Assembly (NCBI RefSeq): GCF_019443745.1
Contig: NZ_CP050948.1
Span: 2,918,001-2,982,000 of the forward strand
DNA length: 64,000 nt
Direction: 5' to 3'
Source of the DNA: Iamia sp. SCSIO 61187
GTDB lineage: Bacteria > Actinomycetota > Acidimicrobiia > Acidimicrobiales > Iamiaceae
Part shown: piece by piece, positions 24,698-34,411 of the stretch
Layout: each line of letters begins with the position of its first letter
Numbering within the stretch: position 1 is the first letter of the stretch
The notes under the pieces: model-generated
The model's database searches: none
What the model saw: the letters and a program-made list of their open reading frames with translations, nothing else
What the model was told of the DNA's origin: nothing
Translations under genes and position numbers: made by a program

Positions 24698-26338
24698 TCA
24701 GACCCCCACGAGCTCGGCGGCGAGGTAGCGGTCCCGGCACAGCGACCGCTGGAGCTTCCCGGAGCTGGTCTTGGGCAGCGTCCCGGCGGCGACGAGGACG
24801 ACCTCGCGGCACGCCAGGCCCACCGAGGTCCGGACCCGCTCGGCGACGTCGTCGCGGACGCTCAGCCCGTGATCGCCCTTCACCTCGGCGACCACCACGA
24901 CCTCCTCGCCCCGCCGACCCTGGACCCCGATGGCCACGACGTTCCCGGGCCGCACGCCCTCGACGTCGCTCACGGCCCGCTCGACGTCCTGGGGGTAGAC
25001 GTTGCGGCCGGCGACGATGATGAGGTCCTTGATGCGGCCGCAGAGGACCAGCTCGCCGTCGACCAGGTAGGCCAGGTCGCCGGTGCGGAGCCACTCGTCG
25101 TGGAAGGTGTCGCGGGTGACCTCGGGCCGCTTGTAGTAGCCGCTGGTGACCGACGTGCCCCGGATCTCCAGCTCGCCGACCTCGCGGTCGCGGAGGGTCG
25201 CGCCGGACTCGGGGTCCACGACGCGCATCTCCAGGCCCGGCACGGCCCGCCCCAGCAGGGCGAGGCGGCGGGCCCCGTCGGCGTCGGGGTCGCCGACGGG
25301 GGCGGCGTAGCGCTCGGTCTCCAGCACCCGGCCGTCGACGACGTCGGTGCGCAGGCCCTGGCCGGGGCGGGGGAAGGCCCCGGCGATGCACACCTCGGCC
25401 ATGCCGAAGGCGGGGAAGATGGCCCCCGGCCGCAGCCCGTGGCGGGCGCCGGCCTCGACGAGCGCCTCGACCTGGGCGGCGTCGACGGGCTCGGCCCCGT
25501 TGAGGGCCACCCGCATCGGTGAGAGGTCGAGCCCGTCGAGCCGGCGCATGGCCTTGGTGGCGAGCACCCAGGCGAAGTTCGGGCCGGCGGTGGCCGTGGC
25601 TCCGTAGTCGGACATCCACTGCACCCATCGCGAGGGCGAGGCCATGAAGTCCTGCGGGCCGGCCAGGGCCAGGTCGCCGCCCGAGGCCATGCAGAGGGTG
25701 AGGATCCCGACCAGGCCCATGTCGTGGTAGAGCGGCAGCCACGACACGAGGACGTCGCTGTCGGGGTCGTAGTCGGTCGCCTCCATGATGGCGTCGAGGT
25801 TGGCGGTGACGGCCCGGTGCGGGAGCATGACGCCCTTGGGCTCGGCGGTGGAGCCGCTGGTGAACTGGAGGATCGCCAGCCGGCTGGGGTCGATCCGGGG
25901 GGCGACGTAGGCAGCCGGGGCGGCCGACAGCTCGGGCAGCGGCACGAAGGGCGGGTCGCCGTCGCGGGGCTCGACGAACCCGGCGAGCTGCTCGTCGATC
26001 AGGACCATGGCGGCGTCGGCCTGGCGGAGCCGGGCCCGGGTCTGGTCGACGAACTCCTCGATCGACCCCATCCGCATCGGAAGCGGCATGACCATGACGG
26101 TGGCGCCGGCCAGCCACGTCGCCTGGATGGCCGTGACCAGGGGACGGCTCGTCGGGCCGAGGAGGGCGACGTGGTCGCCGGGGCCGATCCCCCGGGCCTG
26201 GAGGGCGGCGGCCATGCCCCGGGCGTCGTCGTGCAGGTCCGCCCACGGCACGCGCTGGGCGTCGTCGCCGTGGAGGAAGGTGATGGCGCCGCGGCCGCGC
26301 GCCGCCGCCGCTTCGATCCGGAGGGGGAGGGTCAGCAC
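24698..26338 (-). CDS. Fatty acyl-AMP/CoA ligase (FadD/FAAL family)
   Basis: A 546-residue adenylate-forming enzyme: A3 loop [30 protein letters not shown] (FAAL-like), A5 [34 protein letters not shown] cut here as YYKRPEVT and WLRTGDLA, hinge [20 protein letters not shown], and the catalytic lysine in [11 protein letters not shown]. The YHDMGLVG segment is typical of long-chain acyl-AMP ligases that load acyl chains on carrier proteins. No polyketide gene is adjacent, so CoA ligation is also possible. The GTG at 26338 is the likely start. Confidence 0.87.
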   Translation of the reverse strand: MLTLPLRIEAAAARGRGAITFLHGDDAQRVPWADLHDDARGMAAALQARGIGPGDHVALLGPTSRPLVTAIQATWLAGATVMVMPLPMRMGSIEEFVDQTRARLRQADAAMVLIDEQLAGFVEPRDGDPPFVPLPELSAAPAAYVAPRIDPSRLAILQFTSGSTAEPKGVMLPHRAVTANLDAIMEATDYDPDSDVLVSWLPLYHDMGLVGILTLCMASGGDLALAGPQDFMASPSRWVQWMSDYGATATAGPNFAWVLATKAMRRLDGLDLSPMRVALNGAEPVDAAQVEALVEAGARHGLRPGAIFPAFGMAEVCIAGAFPRPGQGLRTDVVDGRVLETERYAAPVGDPDADGARRLALLGRAVPGLEMRVVDPESGATLRDREVGELEIRGTSVTSGYYKRPEVTRDTFHDEWLRTGDLAYLVDGELVLCGRIKDLIIVAGRNVYPQDVERAVSDVEGVRPGNVVAIGVQGRRGEEVVVVAEVKGDHGLSVRDDVAERVRTSVGLACREVVLVAAGTLPKTSSGKLQRSLCRDRYLAAELVGV

Positions 26339-26467
26339 GCGGGTCCGACTCCCCGGACCGGCAGGGGGTTACCCCGGCGTCCCCCGGGCGGGTGTCGGGG
26401 CGCCACGAGCCCGTCAGCGAGCGCCCGCACCGGGGCGGAGGAGGGGTGTCGGCCGGGCCGGCACCGC

Positions 26468-26473
26468 TACCTT
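26468..26473 (+). promoter_or_regulatory. -10 box of leuS (leaderless)
   Basis: TACCTT six bases before ATG 26480. The short distance leaves no leader for a T-box or attenuator. Confidence 0.55.
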
Positions 26474-26479
26474 CACAGC

Positions 26480-29329
26480 ATGGCCGAGCCCGTCACCACC
26501 GATGCCGACACCCCCGTCCACCGCTACTCGGCCGCCCTCGCCAACGAGATCGAGACCCGCTGGCAGGACCGGTGGGAGGCCGACGGCACCTTCCACACAC
26601 CCAACCCCGTCGGGCCCCTGAGCGACGGCTTCGCGACCATGGCCGGCAAGCCCGCCCGCTACATCGCCGACATGTTCCCGTACCCCTCGGGCGCCGGGCT
26701 CCACGTCGGTCACCCGCTCGGTTACATCGGCACCGACGTCTACGCCCGCTACCTGCGGATGACCGGGCACAACGTCGTCCACACCATGGGCTACGACGCC
26801 TTCGGCCTGCCCGCCGAGCAGTACGCCCTGCAGACGAACACCCACCCCCGGGTCACCACCGAGGCCAACATCGCCACCATGCGGGCCCAGCTCCGCCGGC
26901 TGGGGCTGGCCCACGACGACCGTCGGTCGGTGTCGACCACCGACACCGACTTCTACCGCTGGACGCAGTGGATCTTCCTCCAGATCTTCGGCGCCTGGTA
27001 CGACCGCGACGCCGACCGGGCCCGCCCGATCGACGAACTGGTCGCCGAGCTCGACGCCGGCGTCCGCCGGCCCGACTCGGGCACCGACGACACCGGCAAG
27101 GCCTGGTCCGAGCTCGACGCATCCGAGCGCCGTCGGATCGTCAACCGCCACCGCCTGGCCTACCTGGCCGACGTCCCCGTCAACTGGTGCCCGGGGTTGG
27201 GCACGGTCCTGGCCAACGAGGAGGTCACCGCCGACGGTCGCTCGGAGCGGGGCAACTTCCCCGTCTACCGCCGCAACCTCAAGCAGTGGATGTTCCGCAT
27301 CACGGCGTACGCCGACCGGCTGATCGACGACCTCGACCAGCTGGACTGGACCGACGCCATCAAGAACCAGCAGCGGAACTGGATCGGCCGCTCGACCGGC
27401 GCCCGGGTCGTCTTCCCCACCGGCGCCGGCGCCCTGGAGGTCTTCACCACCCGGCCCGACACCCTGTTCGGCGCCACCTACATGGTCGTCGCCCCCGAGC
27501 ACCCGCTGGTCGGCGCCCTCACCACCGACGAGTGGCCCGCCGGCACCGCCGAGGCCTGGACCGGCGGCGAGGCCACGCCCAAGGCCGCGGTCACCGCCTA
27601 CCAGGAGGCCGCCAGCCGGCGCTCCGAGATCGACCGCCAGGCCGCCGACAAGGCCAAGACCGGCGTGTTCACCGGCTCGTTCGCCACCAACCCGGTCAAC
27701 GACGAGCAGATCCCGGTGTTCGTCGCCGACTACGTCCTGATGGGCTACGGCACCGGGGCGATCATGGCCGTGCCCGGCCAGGATCAGCGCGACTGGGACT
27801 TCGCCGAGACCTACGACCTCCCCATCATCCGCACCGTCCAGCCCAGCGACGGCTTCGACGGGAAGGCCTTCACCGGCGAGGGCCCGGCCATCAACAGCGG
27901 GTTCCTGGACGGGCTGGAGGTCGGGCCGGCCAAGGAGGCGATCATCGCCTGGCTGGTCGAGCACGGCCACGGCACGGCCACCGTCCAGTACAAGCTGCGG
28001 GACTGGCTCTTCAGCCGCCAGCGCTACTGGGGCGAGCCGTTCCCCATCGTCTTCGGCGCCGACGGCGAGGCCCGGGCCCTGCCCGAGGACCAGCTGCCGC
28101 TGGAGCTGCCGCCGATGGAGGACTTCACGCCGAAGACGTCCGACGACGAGGACTCCGACCCCGAACCGCCGCTGGGTCGGGTCGAGGGCTGGACCACCGT
28201 CGAGCTCGACCTGGGCGACGGCGAGGGCGTCCAGACGTACCGGCGCGAGCTGAACACGATGCCCAACTGGGCCGGGTCGTGCTGGTACGAGCTGCGGTAC
28301 CTCGACCCCACCAACAGCGAGCGCTTCGTCGACCCCGAGAACGAGCGCTACTGGATGGGCCCCGGGGACCGGAAGCCGCACGGTGGCGTCGACCTCTACG
28401 TCGGCGGCGCCGAGCACGCCGTGCTGCACCTCCTCTACGCCCGGTTCTGGCACAAGGTCCTGTTCGACCTGGGCCACGTCAGCTCCAAGGAGCCCTTCCA
28501 CCGCCTGTTCAACCAGGGGATGATCCAGGCCCCCGTCTTCCGCGACGACCGGGGCTTCCCGGTGCCCGCCGCCGACGTGGTGCACGCCGACGGCACCTAC
28601 ACCTACGAGGGCGCCCGGGTCACCCGGGAGATCGGGAAGATCGGCAAGTCGCTGAAGAACGTCGTCACCCCCGACGAGATCTTCGAGCAGTACGGCACCG
28701 ACACCCTGCGGCTCTACGAGATGTTCACCGGCCCGCTCGACCAGAGCCGCCCGTGGGACTCGACCGCCATCGTAGGCATGTTCCGGCTGCTGCAGCGCAT
28801 CTGGCGGGTCGTGGTCGACGAGGAGACCGGCGCCGTCCGCGTCGACGACGGCGCGACGCCGTCGGACGAGACCCAGCGGGTCCTCCACCAGACCATCGCC
28901 GCGGTCCGCGACGGGATGGAGGGCCTGCGGTCCAACACCTCGATCGCCCGCATCACCGAGCTGACCAACCACCTGACGGGCACGTACCCCGACGGGGGGG
29001 TGCCCCGCCCGGTGGCCGAGGACCTGGTGCTGCTGCTGGCCCCCCTGGCCCCCCACGCCGCCGAGGAGCTGTGGTCCCGTCTGGGCCACGACGACACCGT
29101 CACCTACGCCTCCTACCCCGAGGCCGACCCGGCCTGGCTGGTGGCCGACACCGTCGAGCTCCCCGTCCAGGTCAACGGCAAGGTGCGGGGCCGGGTGACC
29201 GTCGCCGCCGACGCCGACCGCGACGCCCTCGAGGCCGCCGCCCGCGCCGCCGTCGCCGCCCAGCTGGAGGGCGGGACCGTCCGCAAGGTCATCGTCGTCC
29301 CCGGGAAGATGGTCAGCTTCGTCGTCTGA
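26480..29329 (+). CDS. leuS: Leucyl-tRNA synthetase
   Basis: A 949-residue class I synthetase. HIGH motif in [20 protein letters not shown]1 editing domain ([16 protein letters not shown]), catalytic [11 protein letters not shown], the KMSKS equivalent KIGKSLKN, and the anticodon and C-terminal domains ending in [11 protein letters not shown]. It attaches leucine to tRNA-Leu. The KMSKS loop variant with Gly is common in this family. ATG 26480 lies just after TACCTT. It is divergent from the acyl ligase gene. Confidence 0.97.
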   Translation: MAEPVTTDADTPVHRYSAALANEIETRWQDRWEADGTFHTPNPVGPLSDGFATMAGKPARYIADMFPYPSGAGLHVGHPLGYIGTDVYARYLRMTGHNVVHTMGYDAFGLPAEQYALQTNTHPRVTTEANIATMRAQLRRLGLAHDDRRSVSTTDTDFYRWTQWIFLQIFGAWYDRDADRARPIDELVAELDAGVRRPDSGTDDTGKAWSELDASERRRIVNRHRLAYLADVPVNWCPGLGTVLANEEVTADGRSERGNFPVYRRNLKQWMFRITAYADRLIDDLDQLDWTDAIKNQQRNWIGRSTGARVVFPTGAGALEVFTTRPDTLFGATYMVVAPEHPLVGALTTDEWPAGTAEAWTGGEATPKAAVTAYQEAASRRSEIDRQAADKAKTGVFTGSFATNPVNDEQIPVFVADYVLMGYGTGAIMAVPGQDQRDWDFAETYDLPIIRTVQPSDGFDGKAFTGEGPAINSGFLDGLEVGPAKEAIIAWLVEHGHGTATVQYKLRDWLFSRQRYWGEPFPIVFGADGEARALPEDQLPLELPPMEDFTPKTSDDEDSDPEPPLGRVEGWTTVELDLGDGEGVQTYRRELNTMPNWAGSCWYELRYLDPTNSERFVDPENERYWMGPGDRKPHGGVDLYVGGAEHAVLHLLYARFWHKVLFDLGHVSSKEPFHRLFNQGMIQAPVFRDDRGFPVPAADVVHADGTYTYEGARVTREIGKIGKSLKNVVTPDEIFEQYGTDTLRLYEMFTGPLDQSRPWDSTAIVGMFRLLQRIWRVVVDEETGAVRVDDGATPSDETQRVLHQTIAAVRDGMEGLRSNTSIARITELTNHLTGTYPDGGVPRPVAEDLVLLLAPLAPHAAEELWSRLGHDDTVTYASYPEADPAWLVADTVELPVQVNGKVRGRVTVAADADRDALEAAARAAVAAQLEGGTVRKVIVVPGKMVSFVV

Positions 29330-29497
29330 GGTCGCGCCGCCAGCCACCGAACCTGCGACACCCCGCAACCTGCGACAGGTGGGCCAGCACGACCCTGTCC
29401 TCGCCCACCCCGATGCGGTCGTCGCCGCCGTCCGGACCGCGCTCGTCGCCGCCCTCCGCGCCGCGGCGTGACGGCGACGACGATCAGGCGACGACGA

Positions 29498-29938
29498 TCA
29501 GGCCTTGGGGGTCAGCACGAAGAGCGGGATCTCACGGTCCGTCTTGGTCTGGTACTCGTCGTAGGCGGGCCAGACCTCGGTGGCCCGCGCCCACCACTCG
29601 GCCTTCTCGTCGCCCGTCGCCTCGTGGGCGACGTAGTCGGCGACCGTCGGCCCGTCCTGGAGGGTGACCACCTCGGGGTGGGTGACCAGGTTGTGGTACC
29701 AGACCGGGTGCTGCGGGGCCCCGCCCATCGAGGCGACCGCGGCGTAGCGGCCCTCGTGCTCGACCCGGATGAGGGGCGTCTTGCGCTGGTTGCCCGTCTT
29801 GGCGCCGAGGGTCGAGAGGATGATGCAGGGCACGCCCTGCATCTCGCCCCCCTCGGCCCCGCCGCTGGACTCGTACTGCTCGACCTGGGTGGCGATGGGC
29901 TCCCAGGGGCTCGGCTCGTAGGGCGCGTCGATCGGCAT
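29498..29938 (-). CDS. F420-dependent nitroreductase family protein (Ddn-like)
   Basis: A 146-residue split-barrel protein of the deazaflavin-dependent nitroreductase family: [54 protein letters not shown]. Such proteins bind F420H2 and reduce quinones or nitroimidazoles. Full length for the family. ATG 29938 has TAGCGT seven bases upstream. Confidence 0.92.
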   Translation of the reverse strand: MPIDAPYEPSPWEPIATQVEQYESSGGAEGGEMQGVPCIILSTLGAKTGNQRKTPLIRVEHEGRYAAVASMGGAPQHPVWYHNLVTHPEVVTLQDGPTVADYVAHEATGDEKAEWWARATEVWPAYDEYQTKTDREIPLFVLTPKA

Positions 29939-29945
29939 GGCGGGG

Positions 29946-29951
29946 ACGCTA
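29946..29951 (-). promoter_or_regulatory. -10 box of Ddn-like gene (leaderless)
   Basis: TAGCGT on the minus strand, seven bases before ATG 29938. Confidence 0.55.
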
Positions 29952-29986
29952 CCTCCAGGGCCGGCCCGGCCGTGCCGCTCCGGACC

Positions 29987-29992
29987 TAGCGT
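29987..29992 (+). promoter_or_regulatory. -10 box of DUF2461 gene (leaderless)
   Basis: TAGCGT six bases before ATG 29999. The divergent neighbour has the same hexamer. Confidence 0.55.
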
Positions 29993-29998
29993 GCGCCC

Positions 29999-30661
29999 AT
30001 GGCGTTCCGCGGCTGGCCGACCGAGGCGATCGACCTCTACACCGGGCTCGAGACCGACAACACCAAGGCGTTCTGGGACGCCCACCGACCGGTCTACGAC
30101 GAGGCCGTGAAGGCCCCGTTCGCCGCCCTCTCGGAGGCGGTCGAGGAGGAGTTCGGCCCCCTCCACCTGTTCCGGCCGCACCGCGACGTCCGCTTCTCCA
30201 AGGACAAGAGCCCCTACAAGACAGCGGCCGGGGCGGTGGCCGAGGGCGAGGGCGGCACCCGGTTCTACGTCGAGATCAGCAGCGCCGGGCTGCTGGTGGC
30301 GGCGGGGTACTACCACCTGCTCCCCGACCAGCTCGACCGGTGGCGCCAGGCCGTGGCCGACGACGGGAGCGGGCCGGCGATCGCCACCGCGGTGGCGGAG
30401 GTGCGGCGCCGGGGGCTGGACGTCGCCGCTCGCGAGAGCCTGAAGCGGGCGCCCCGCGGCCACCCCGCGGACCACCCGCGCATCGAGCTGCTGCGCATGA
30501 AGGGCTGCCACGCCGGCCGGTCGTTCCCGCCCCGCCGGTGGCTGTCCACGGCCGGAGCCCTCGAGCGCATCGTCGACACCTGGCGCCGGGCCGAGCCCCT
30601 CACCCGGCTGCTCGACCTCCACGTCGGGCCCAGCCACCTCCCGCCCGACGAGGCCCGCTAG
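29999..30661 (+). CDS. DUF2461 (TIGR02453) family protein
   Basis: A 220-residue DUF2461 protein: [19 protein letters not shown], the conserved NTKAFWDAH and [18 protein letters not shown], and [18 protein letters not shown]. Function unknown across the family. Its stop codon overlaps that of the opposed methyltransferase-like gene in a CTAG sequence (30658-30661). Confidence 0.92.
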   Translation: MAFRGWPTEAIDLYTGLETDNTKAFWDAHRPVYDEAVKAPFAALSEAVEEEFGPLHLFRPHRDVRFSKDKSPYKTAAGAVAEGEGGTRFYVEISSAGLLVAAGYYHLLPDQLDRWRQAVADDGSGPAIATAVAEVRRRGLDVAARESLKRAPRGHPADHPRIELLRMKGCHAGRSFPPRRWLSTAGALERIVDTWRRAEPLTRLLDLHVGPSHLPPDEAR

Positions 30662-31278
30662 CGCGACAGCCGGCCCAGGCCGGGGACGAACCGCCCGGTG
30701 GCCGCGGCCCAGCGGCGGTAGGCGGCGCCGTGCACGCCGACCAGGTGCGGCTCCTCGACCAGGCGGACCTGGACGTGGATCGTGACGGCGGCGAGGGCGG
30801 CGCCGGCGAGCGTCGGCAGGGTGGGCACGAGCAGCGCCACCGCCCCGGCGAAGGCCAGCATCCCGGTGAAGATCGGGTTGCGCACGACGGTGAAGAGGCC
30901 GTCGGTCACCAGGTCGGTCCGCTCCCCCGCCTCGACGCCGATCCGCCACGACGCCCCCATCTGCACCTGGGCCACGACCGTGAGCACCCCGGCCACCACG
31001 GCCAGGGCGGCCCCGGCGCCCGCCACGGCGTCGGACCCGGCCAGCGCGGCCACGCCGAGCGGCACGGCGGCGTCACCGGCGGCGAGGGCCCAGGCCGGGC
31101 CGACGGCCAGGAGGACGAACCCCAGGCCGAGGCCGGGGCCGACGATGCGGTCGAGGCCGGTGCGGGAGAACCGCCACCCCGTGTCCCCGTGCCGGCGGAC
31201 CTGCACGACGGTCCGCCAGCCGAACCCGAGGACGGTGAAGACGACGAGCGAGACGAGGGCCAGGGCCGGTCGGGTCAT
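30658..31278 (-). CDS. Isoprenylcysteine carboxyl methyltransferase-like membrane protein
   Basis: A 206-residue integral membrane protein with about five hydrophobic segments. The C-terminal third has the ICMT/PEMT signature: [16 protein letters not shown], then [18 protein letters not shown]. In the family this region binds S-adenosylmethionine and methylates lipids or prenyl-cysteines; the bacterial substrates are mostly unknown. ATG 31278 is chosen. It is divergent from the TetR gene with 49 bases between, so it is a possible TetR target. Confidence 0.85.
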   Translation of the reverse strand: MTRPALALVSLVVFTVLGFGWRTVVQVRRHGDTGWRFSRTGLDRIVGPGLGLGFVLLAVGPAWALAAGDAAVPLGVAALAGSDAVAGAGAALAVVAGVLTVVAQVQMGASWRIGVEAGERTDLVTDGLFTVVRNPIFTGMLAFAGAVALLVPTLPTLAGAALAAVTIHVQVRLVEEPHLVGVHGAAYRRWAAATGRFVPGLGRLSR

Positions 31279-31327
31279 GGACCTAGGATGCGAGGGATCC
31301 TTCACGTTCGTCGACTCGCTTTCGGAC

Positions 31328-31966
31328 ATGACGCCCGCCGCCCTCGCCCCCCACCTCCGGCCCCGCAAGCAGCCCCGCCAGAGGCGCGCCCACGAGACCC
31401 GTGCTCGCATCCTCGACGCCGCCCGGGCCGTGTTCGAGGAGCACGGCTACGCCCACGGCACCACCAACCGCATCGCCGAGGCCGCCCGGCTCTCGGTCGG
31501 GTCGCTCTACCAGTACTTCCCGAACAAGGACGCCATCCTGGTCGAGCTGGTCGACGCCCACATCGAGGCGGGCGCTGCCGCCGTCACCGCCGCCCTCGCC
31601 GCCCCGGACGAGTGGGACCGGACCCCGCTGCCCGACCTGATCGGACCGGTGGTCGCCGCCCTCGTCGCCCTCCACGCCGACGGACGCGAGCTGCACCGCG
31701 TGCTGTTCGAGGAGGCGCCCCGCCCGCCCGAGCAGCTGGCCCGGCTGCGCGCCCTCGAGCGCGACCTCACCGACGTCGTGGCGACCCTCCTCGCCCGCCA
31801 CCCCGAGGTGCGGGCGCCCGACCCCCGGCTGGCCGCCCGGCTGTCCATCGACGTCATCGAGTCGCTGGTGCACCGGGTGGCCACCGACGCCACGTCCGGC
31901 ATCGACGACGACGCCCTCGCCGCCGAGATCACCCGGCTGGTCGTCGCCTACCTGCGCGCCACCTGA
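31328..31966 (+). CDS. TetR family transcriptional regulator
   Basis: A 212-residue TetR regulator. The N-terminal HTH is clear: RARILDAARAVFEEHGY, then TTNRIAEAARLSVGSLYQYF and KDAILVELVD. The ligand domain ends in a helix with IDVIESLVHRVA. It is divergent from the ICMT-like gene and next to SnoaL-like and LLM genes. A KstR-like operator lies at 33317 but none was seen in its own upstream gap, so whether this protein reads that site is open. Confidence 0.92.
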   Translation: MTPAALAPHLRPRKQPRQRRAHETRARILDAARAVFEEHGYAHGTTNRIAEAARLSVGSLYQYFPNKDAILVELVDAHIEAGAAAVTAALAAPDEWDRTPLPDLIGPVVAALVALHADGRELHRVLFEEAPRPPEQLARLRALERDLTDVVATLLARHPEVRAPDPRLAARLSIDVIESLVHRVATDATSGIDDDALAAEITRLVVAYLRAT

Positions 31967-31973
31967 GGCGGCG

Positions 31974-32396
31974 TCACCCCGGGGCGGGGACGAAGGAGAT
32001 GGCGTCGACCTCCCAGAAGGCCCGGAGGGCGACGATGCGGCCGTCGGCCCCGACGCGGTAGGTGTAGACCCCCTCGACCACCGCCTGGCTGCCGTCGCCC
32101 AGCGTCGTGGTGATCGTCCCGACGTTGGCCACCTCCGAGCCGCAGGCGTACGACTCGCGGATGGCGAAGCGGACCCGGTTCGGGCCGATCACGGTGTCGT
32201 AGAACGCGGCGATGGCGTCGGGGCCGTGGTGGCCGTGGCCCTCCGGGTCGAACATCGACGGCCCGATGGGGTCCTCGACGACGGCGTCGGGCGCGAACAG
32301 GGCGAGCCACCCGTCGCGGTCGCCGGCCTCGATGGCGGCCATCGACCGCTGCGACGCGGCGCGGGCGGGGTGGGTGTCGGTCCGGGGGTCGGTCAC
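31974..32396 (-). CDS. SnoaL/ketosteroid isomerase-like (NTF2 fold) protein
   Basis: A 140-residue NTF2-like protein: SQRSMAAIEAGDRDGWLALFAPDAVVEDP cut here as AIEAGDRDGWLALFAPDAV, HGPDAIAAFYDTVIGP, and ADGRIVALRAFWEVDA. Members are isomerases, hydrolases or binding proteins. It begins (GTG 32396) 11 bases after the LLM gene stop on the same strand, so the two form an operon. The steroid-like fold and the KstR-like operator upstream together suggest lipid or steroid catabolism. Confidence 0.85.
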   Translation of the reverse strand: MTDPRTDTHPARAASQRSMAAIEAGDRDGWLALFAPDAVVEDPIGPSMFDPEGHGHHGPDAIAAFYDTVIGPNRVRFAIRESYACGSEVANVGTITTTLGDGSQAVVEGVYTYRVGADGRIVALRAFWEVDAISFVPAPG

Positions 32397-32407
32397 GGGG
32401 GCTCCGA

Positions 32408-33313
32408 TCAGCGCAGGGGCTCGATGACCTCGACGGCGAAGCGGTCGACCGCCTCGTCCTGGGCCACCGGGTCAGTGGGATCGCCGCCGAAGAAGTACCA
32501 GGGCACCGTGATCACCTCGGTGACGCCGCAGGCGGCGACCTCGGCCATGGCCTCGGGCGTCGCCGCCACGATCGGGGTCAGCTTCACCGAGAAGGCGGGA
32601 TCGTCGGGGGCGAGCCGGGCGTCGTCGCCGGCGGCGTCCCGGGCTGCGGTCAGGCGGGCGGTGATGGCCTGGATCTCGTCGAGACCGCACTGGGCCCCGA
32701 TCCACCCGTCCCCGAGGCGGGCGGCCCGGCGGAGCCCGGCGTCGGAGTGGCCGCCGACCTGGATGGGCACCGGCTGCGGTGGCGCCGGGTCGACCCGGAG
32801 GCGGCCGAAGTCGTAGAAGCGCCCGTGGTGCTCGACCCAGCCCCCGCCGAGCACCGTGCGGATGACCTCGATCTGCTCGTCGAGCCGCTTGCCCCTCGTG
32901 GACATGTCCTGCTCGAGCCAGGCGAACTCCTCGGGGATCCAGCTCAGGCCCACCCCCAGCTCGATCCGCCCCGGGAACAGCGCCGCCGCCGACCCCACGG
33001 TCTTGGCCCACAGCAGCGGGTGGCGGAGCGAGAGCTTGTTCACGTTGGTGCCGAAGGTGATCCGCTCGGTCGCCGTGGCCATGGCCGGGATGGCCACCCA
33101 CGGGTCGACCCAGGGGGCGTCGGCGGGCCAGAACCGCTCCCCGTCCGCGGTGTAGGGGTAGTCGGCCGAGACCTCCTCGGGGTAGAAGACCGACTCGGGC
33201 ATGGAGATCCCGTCCCACCCGGCGGCCTCGGCCCGGACGGCCAACGGGACCAGCCGATCGGCCGACAGCATGGGCAGGGCGAGGGTGAAGCGCACGTCCC
33301 CAGTCTGCCCCAT
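32408..33313 (-). CDS. LLM class F420-dependent oxidoreductase
   Basis: A 301-residue luciferase-like oxidoreductase: RAEAAGWDGISMPESVFYP, ITFGTNVNKLSLRHPLLWAK, GRIELGVGLSWIPEEF, PVPIQVGGHSDAGLRRAA. This is the TIGR03619-like branch, normally F420-dependent. Start ATG 33313 or an internal GTG at 33295. First gene of a two-gene unit with the SnoaL-like gene. A near-perfect KstR-type palindrome lies four bases upstream of the start, so expression may respond to a TetR-family lipid regulator. Confidence 0.87.
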   Translation of the reverse strand: MGQTGDVRFTLALPMLSADRLVPLAVRAEAAGWDGISMPESVFYPEEVSADYPYTADGERFWPADAPWVDPWVAIPAMATATERITFGTNVNKLSLRHPLLWAKTVGSAAALFPGRIELGVGLSWIPEEFAWLEQDMSTRGKRLDEQIEVIRTVLGGGWVEHHGRFYDFGRLRVDPAPPQPVPIQVGGHSDAGLRRAARLGDGWIGAQCGLDEIQAITARLTAARDAAGDDARLAPDDPAFSVKLTPIVAATPEAMAEVAACGVTEVITVPWYFFGGDPTDPVAQDEAVDRFAVEVIEPLR

Positions 33314-33316
33314 CCC

Positions 33317-33330
33317 TAGAACACGTTCTC
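33317..33330. promoter_or_regulatory. KstR-like operator
   Basis: TAGAACACGTTCTC. The mycobacterial KstR motif is tnnAACnnGTTnnA; every fixed base matches except the last. It lies immediately before the LLM gene (minus strand) and about 45 bases before the tRNA-Ala gene (plus strand). Confidence 0.6.
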
Positions 33331-33356
33331 GTTTCCGTGGCCCGGAGGGCCGGTGC

Positions 33357-33362
33357 TAGGTT
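33357..33362 (+). promoter_or_regulatory. Probable -10 box of tRNA-Ala
   Basis: TAGGTT ending 12 bases before the mature tRNA 5' end. No clear -35 hexamer was recognised. Confidence 0.4.
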
Positions 33363-33374
33363 GAACCCTCCCTC

Positions 33375-33447
33375 GGGGCTATAGCTCAGTTGGTAGAGCG
33401 CTTCCATGGCATGGAAGAGGTCAGGGGTTCGATTCCCCTTAGCTCCA
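33375..33447 (+). tRNA. tRNA-Ala(GGC)
   Basis: Folds as a complete tRNA: acceptor GGGGCTA/TAGCTCC, D-arm GCTC...GAGC, anticodon stem CTTCC/GGAAG with loop ATGGCAT (anticodon GGC), T-arm AGGGG TTCGATT CCCCT, discriminator A at 33447. CCA is not encoded. It marks the boundary between conserved chromosome and accessory DNA to the right, a usual integration site for islands. Confidence 0.97.
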
Positions 33448-33527
33448 CTGGTTCCGTGGCCTCCCACCTCCTCGGTTGGGTGCCGGTCTGGGTGCTTATC
33501 CACCAGATCCGCCCCCGGAGGGCCGCC

Positions 33528-34007
33528 ATGACCGACCCGGACGATCCCCTCAAGTTCGAGCCCGCCGACGACGAGATCGTCGTCGTCCCGGCGCAGACGG
33601 TGTCAACCGAATACATCCGCCGCGTCGCCTCCTTCGTCGAGGAAGTGGCTCGACTTCGCATCGAGATCAGCGGGCTCGCCGACCGCATGGCTGCAGAGAT
33701 CCTCACTCGTCGCTTCGAAGCGACGTGGCTCGGCAGCTCCGAGGCTGCGGCAGAGGCGTTCGACGTTGCGACCGGTTGGGACCGCCTCGCAACCGATGCA
33801 ACGGCAGCGGCTTCGTTGCTCCTCGCTGCAACGGGCGACCTCGACACCGACCTGCCAAACGAGGACGCGCCGACGTGGTTCCTCCGCCTCAAGCTGCGCC
33901 ACGTGCTTAACGAGCGGCGGCGCTACTCGCCGGACGAGGACCGCTGGACCGACTCGGTTCCCGACTGCCAGGAAGAGCTCGAGCGTCGAGGCGTTGACAC
34001 CAGCTAG
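33528..34007 (+). CDS. Hypothetical protein
   Basis: A 159-residue acidic protein with no family I recognise. The N-terminal 70 residues are acidic and helical (EYIRRVASFVEEVARLRIEI); the C-terminal half has WFLRLKLRHVLNERRRYSPDED. No signal peptide or membrane segment. ATG 33528 follows a CGGAGGG ribosome binding site. It is the first gene after the tRNA-Ala and is less GC-biased than the genes to the left, fitting acquired DNA. Confidence 0.6.
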   Translation: MTDPDDPLKFEPADDEIVVVPAQTVSTEYIRRVASFVEEVARLRIEISGLADRMAAEILTRRFEATWLGSSEAAAEAFDVATGWDRLATDATAAASLLLAATGDLDTDLPNEDAPTWFLRLKLRHVLNERRRYSPDEDRWTDSVPDCQEELERRGVDTS

Positions 34008-34411
34008 CTCGAGTGCTCGACGCAACGCCCGGCGTACCGCGATCGAACGCGAGGGCAGTGGTGCGCTCAGTCCCGAGCTGGTTGCGCTCGGGAGAAGTCG
34101 TCGAGACCGCGCGCAGCGGTCCATCCATACCGCAGCAATCGCCAGCGCGGCACCTCGATCCGCTTTGCTGGCTGTGCCCTGGGCTCCGCCCGACTACTTC
34201 TCGATCGACTGAGCTCGATCGGGCGAACGGTGCCGACGGAATCCGAACGTGCGACCCGAGCGCGAGAGCCGTGCCAACATCGTTCACGTCGACCCTCGGA
34301 GCGCACCATGAAGATGCCACCCCGACGACAACCCGATCACCAAGTCATGCGCGGCGCCGCCACCGATGCAGCAGCATCGCTTCGAGCGGTGCTCGGGCTT
34401 GGCTGCCTGAC
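34008..34411. other. 404 bases with no convincing gene
   Basis: Short overlapping frames on both strands, none with a good start and codon pattern. The GC is lower than to the left of the tRNA. One stretch near 34225-34250 looks superficially like a tRNA T-arm in reverse but does not fold. Confidence 0.5.

Noticed and set aside
26339-26479. Looked for a T-box or attenuator before leuS, and the same before thrS.
   Set aside because: The likely promoter box is six to seven bases before each start, leaving no leader.
29379-29471. 31-codon frame starting GTG and ending in an Ala-rich helix, after leuS.
   Set aside because: Too short, low complexity and no ribosome binding site; more likely chance in GC-rich DNA.
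33376-33446. Protein frames running through the tRNA-Ala gene on both strands (a typical GNRTPDL-like translation).
   Set aside because: These are conceptual translations of a tRNA gene, not genes.
34220-34300. Possible degenerate tRNA on the minus strand (GTTCGGATTCC followed by GGCACC).
   Set aside because: The T-arm bases do not pair and no anticodon or D-arm can be formed upstream.
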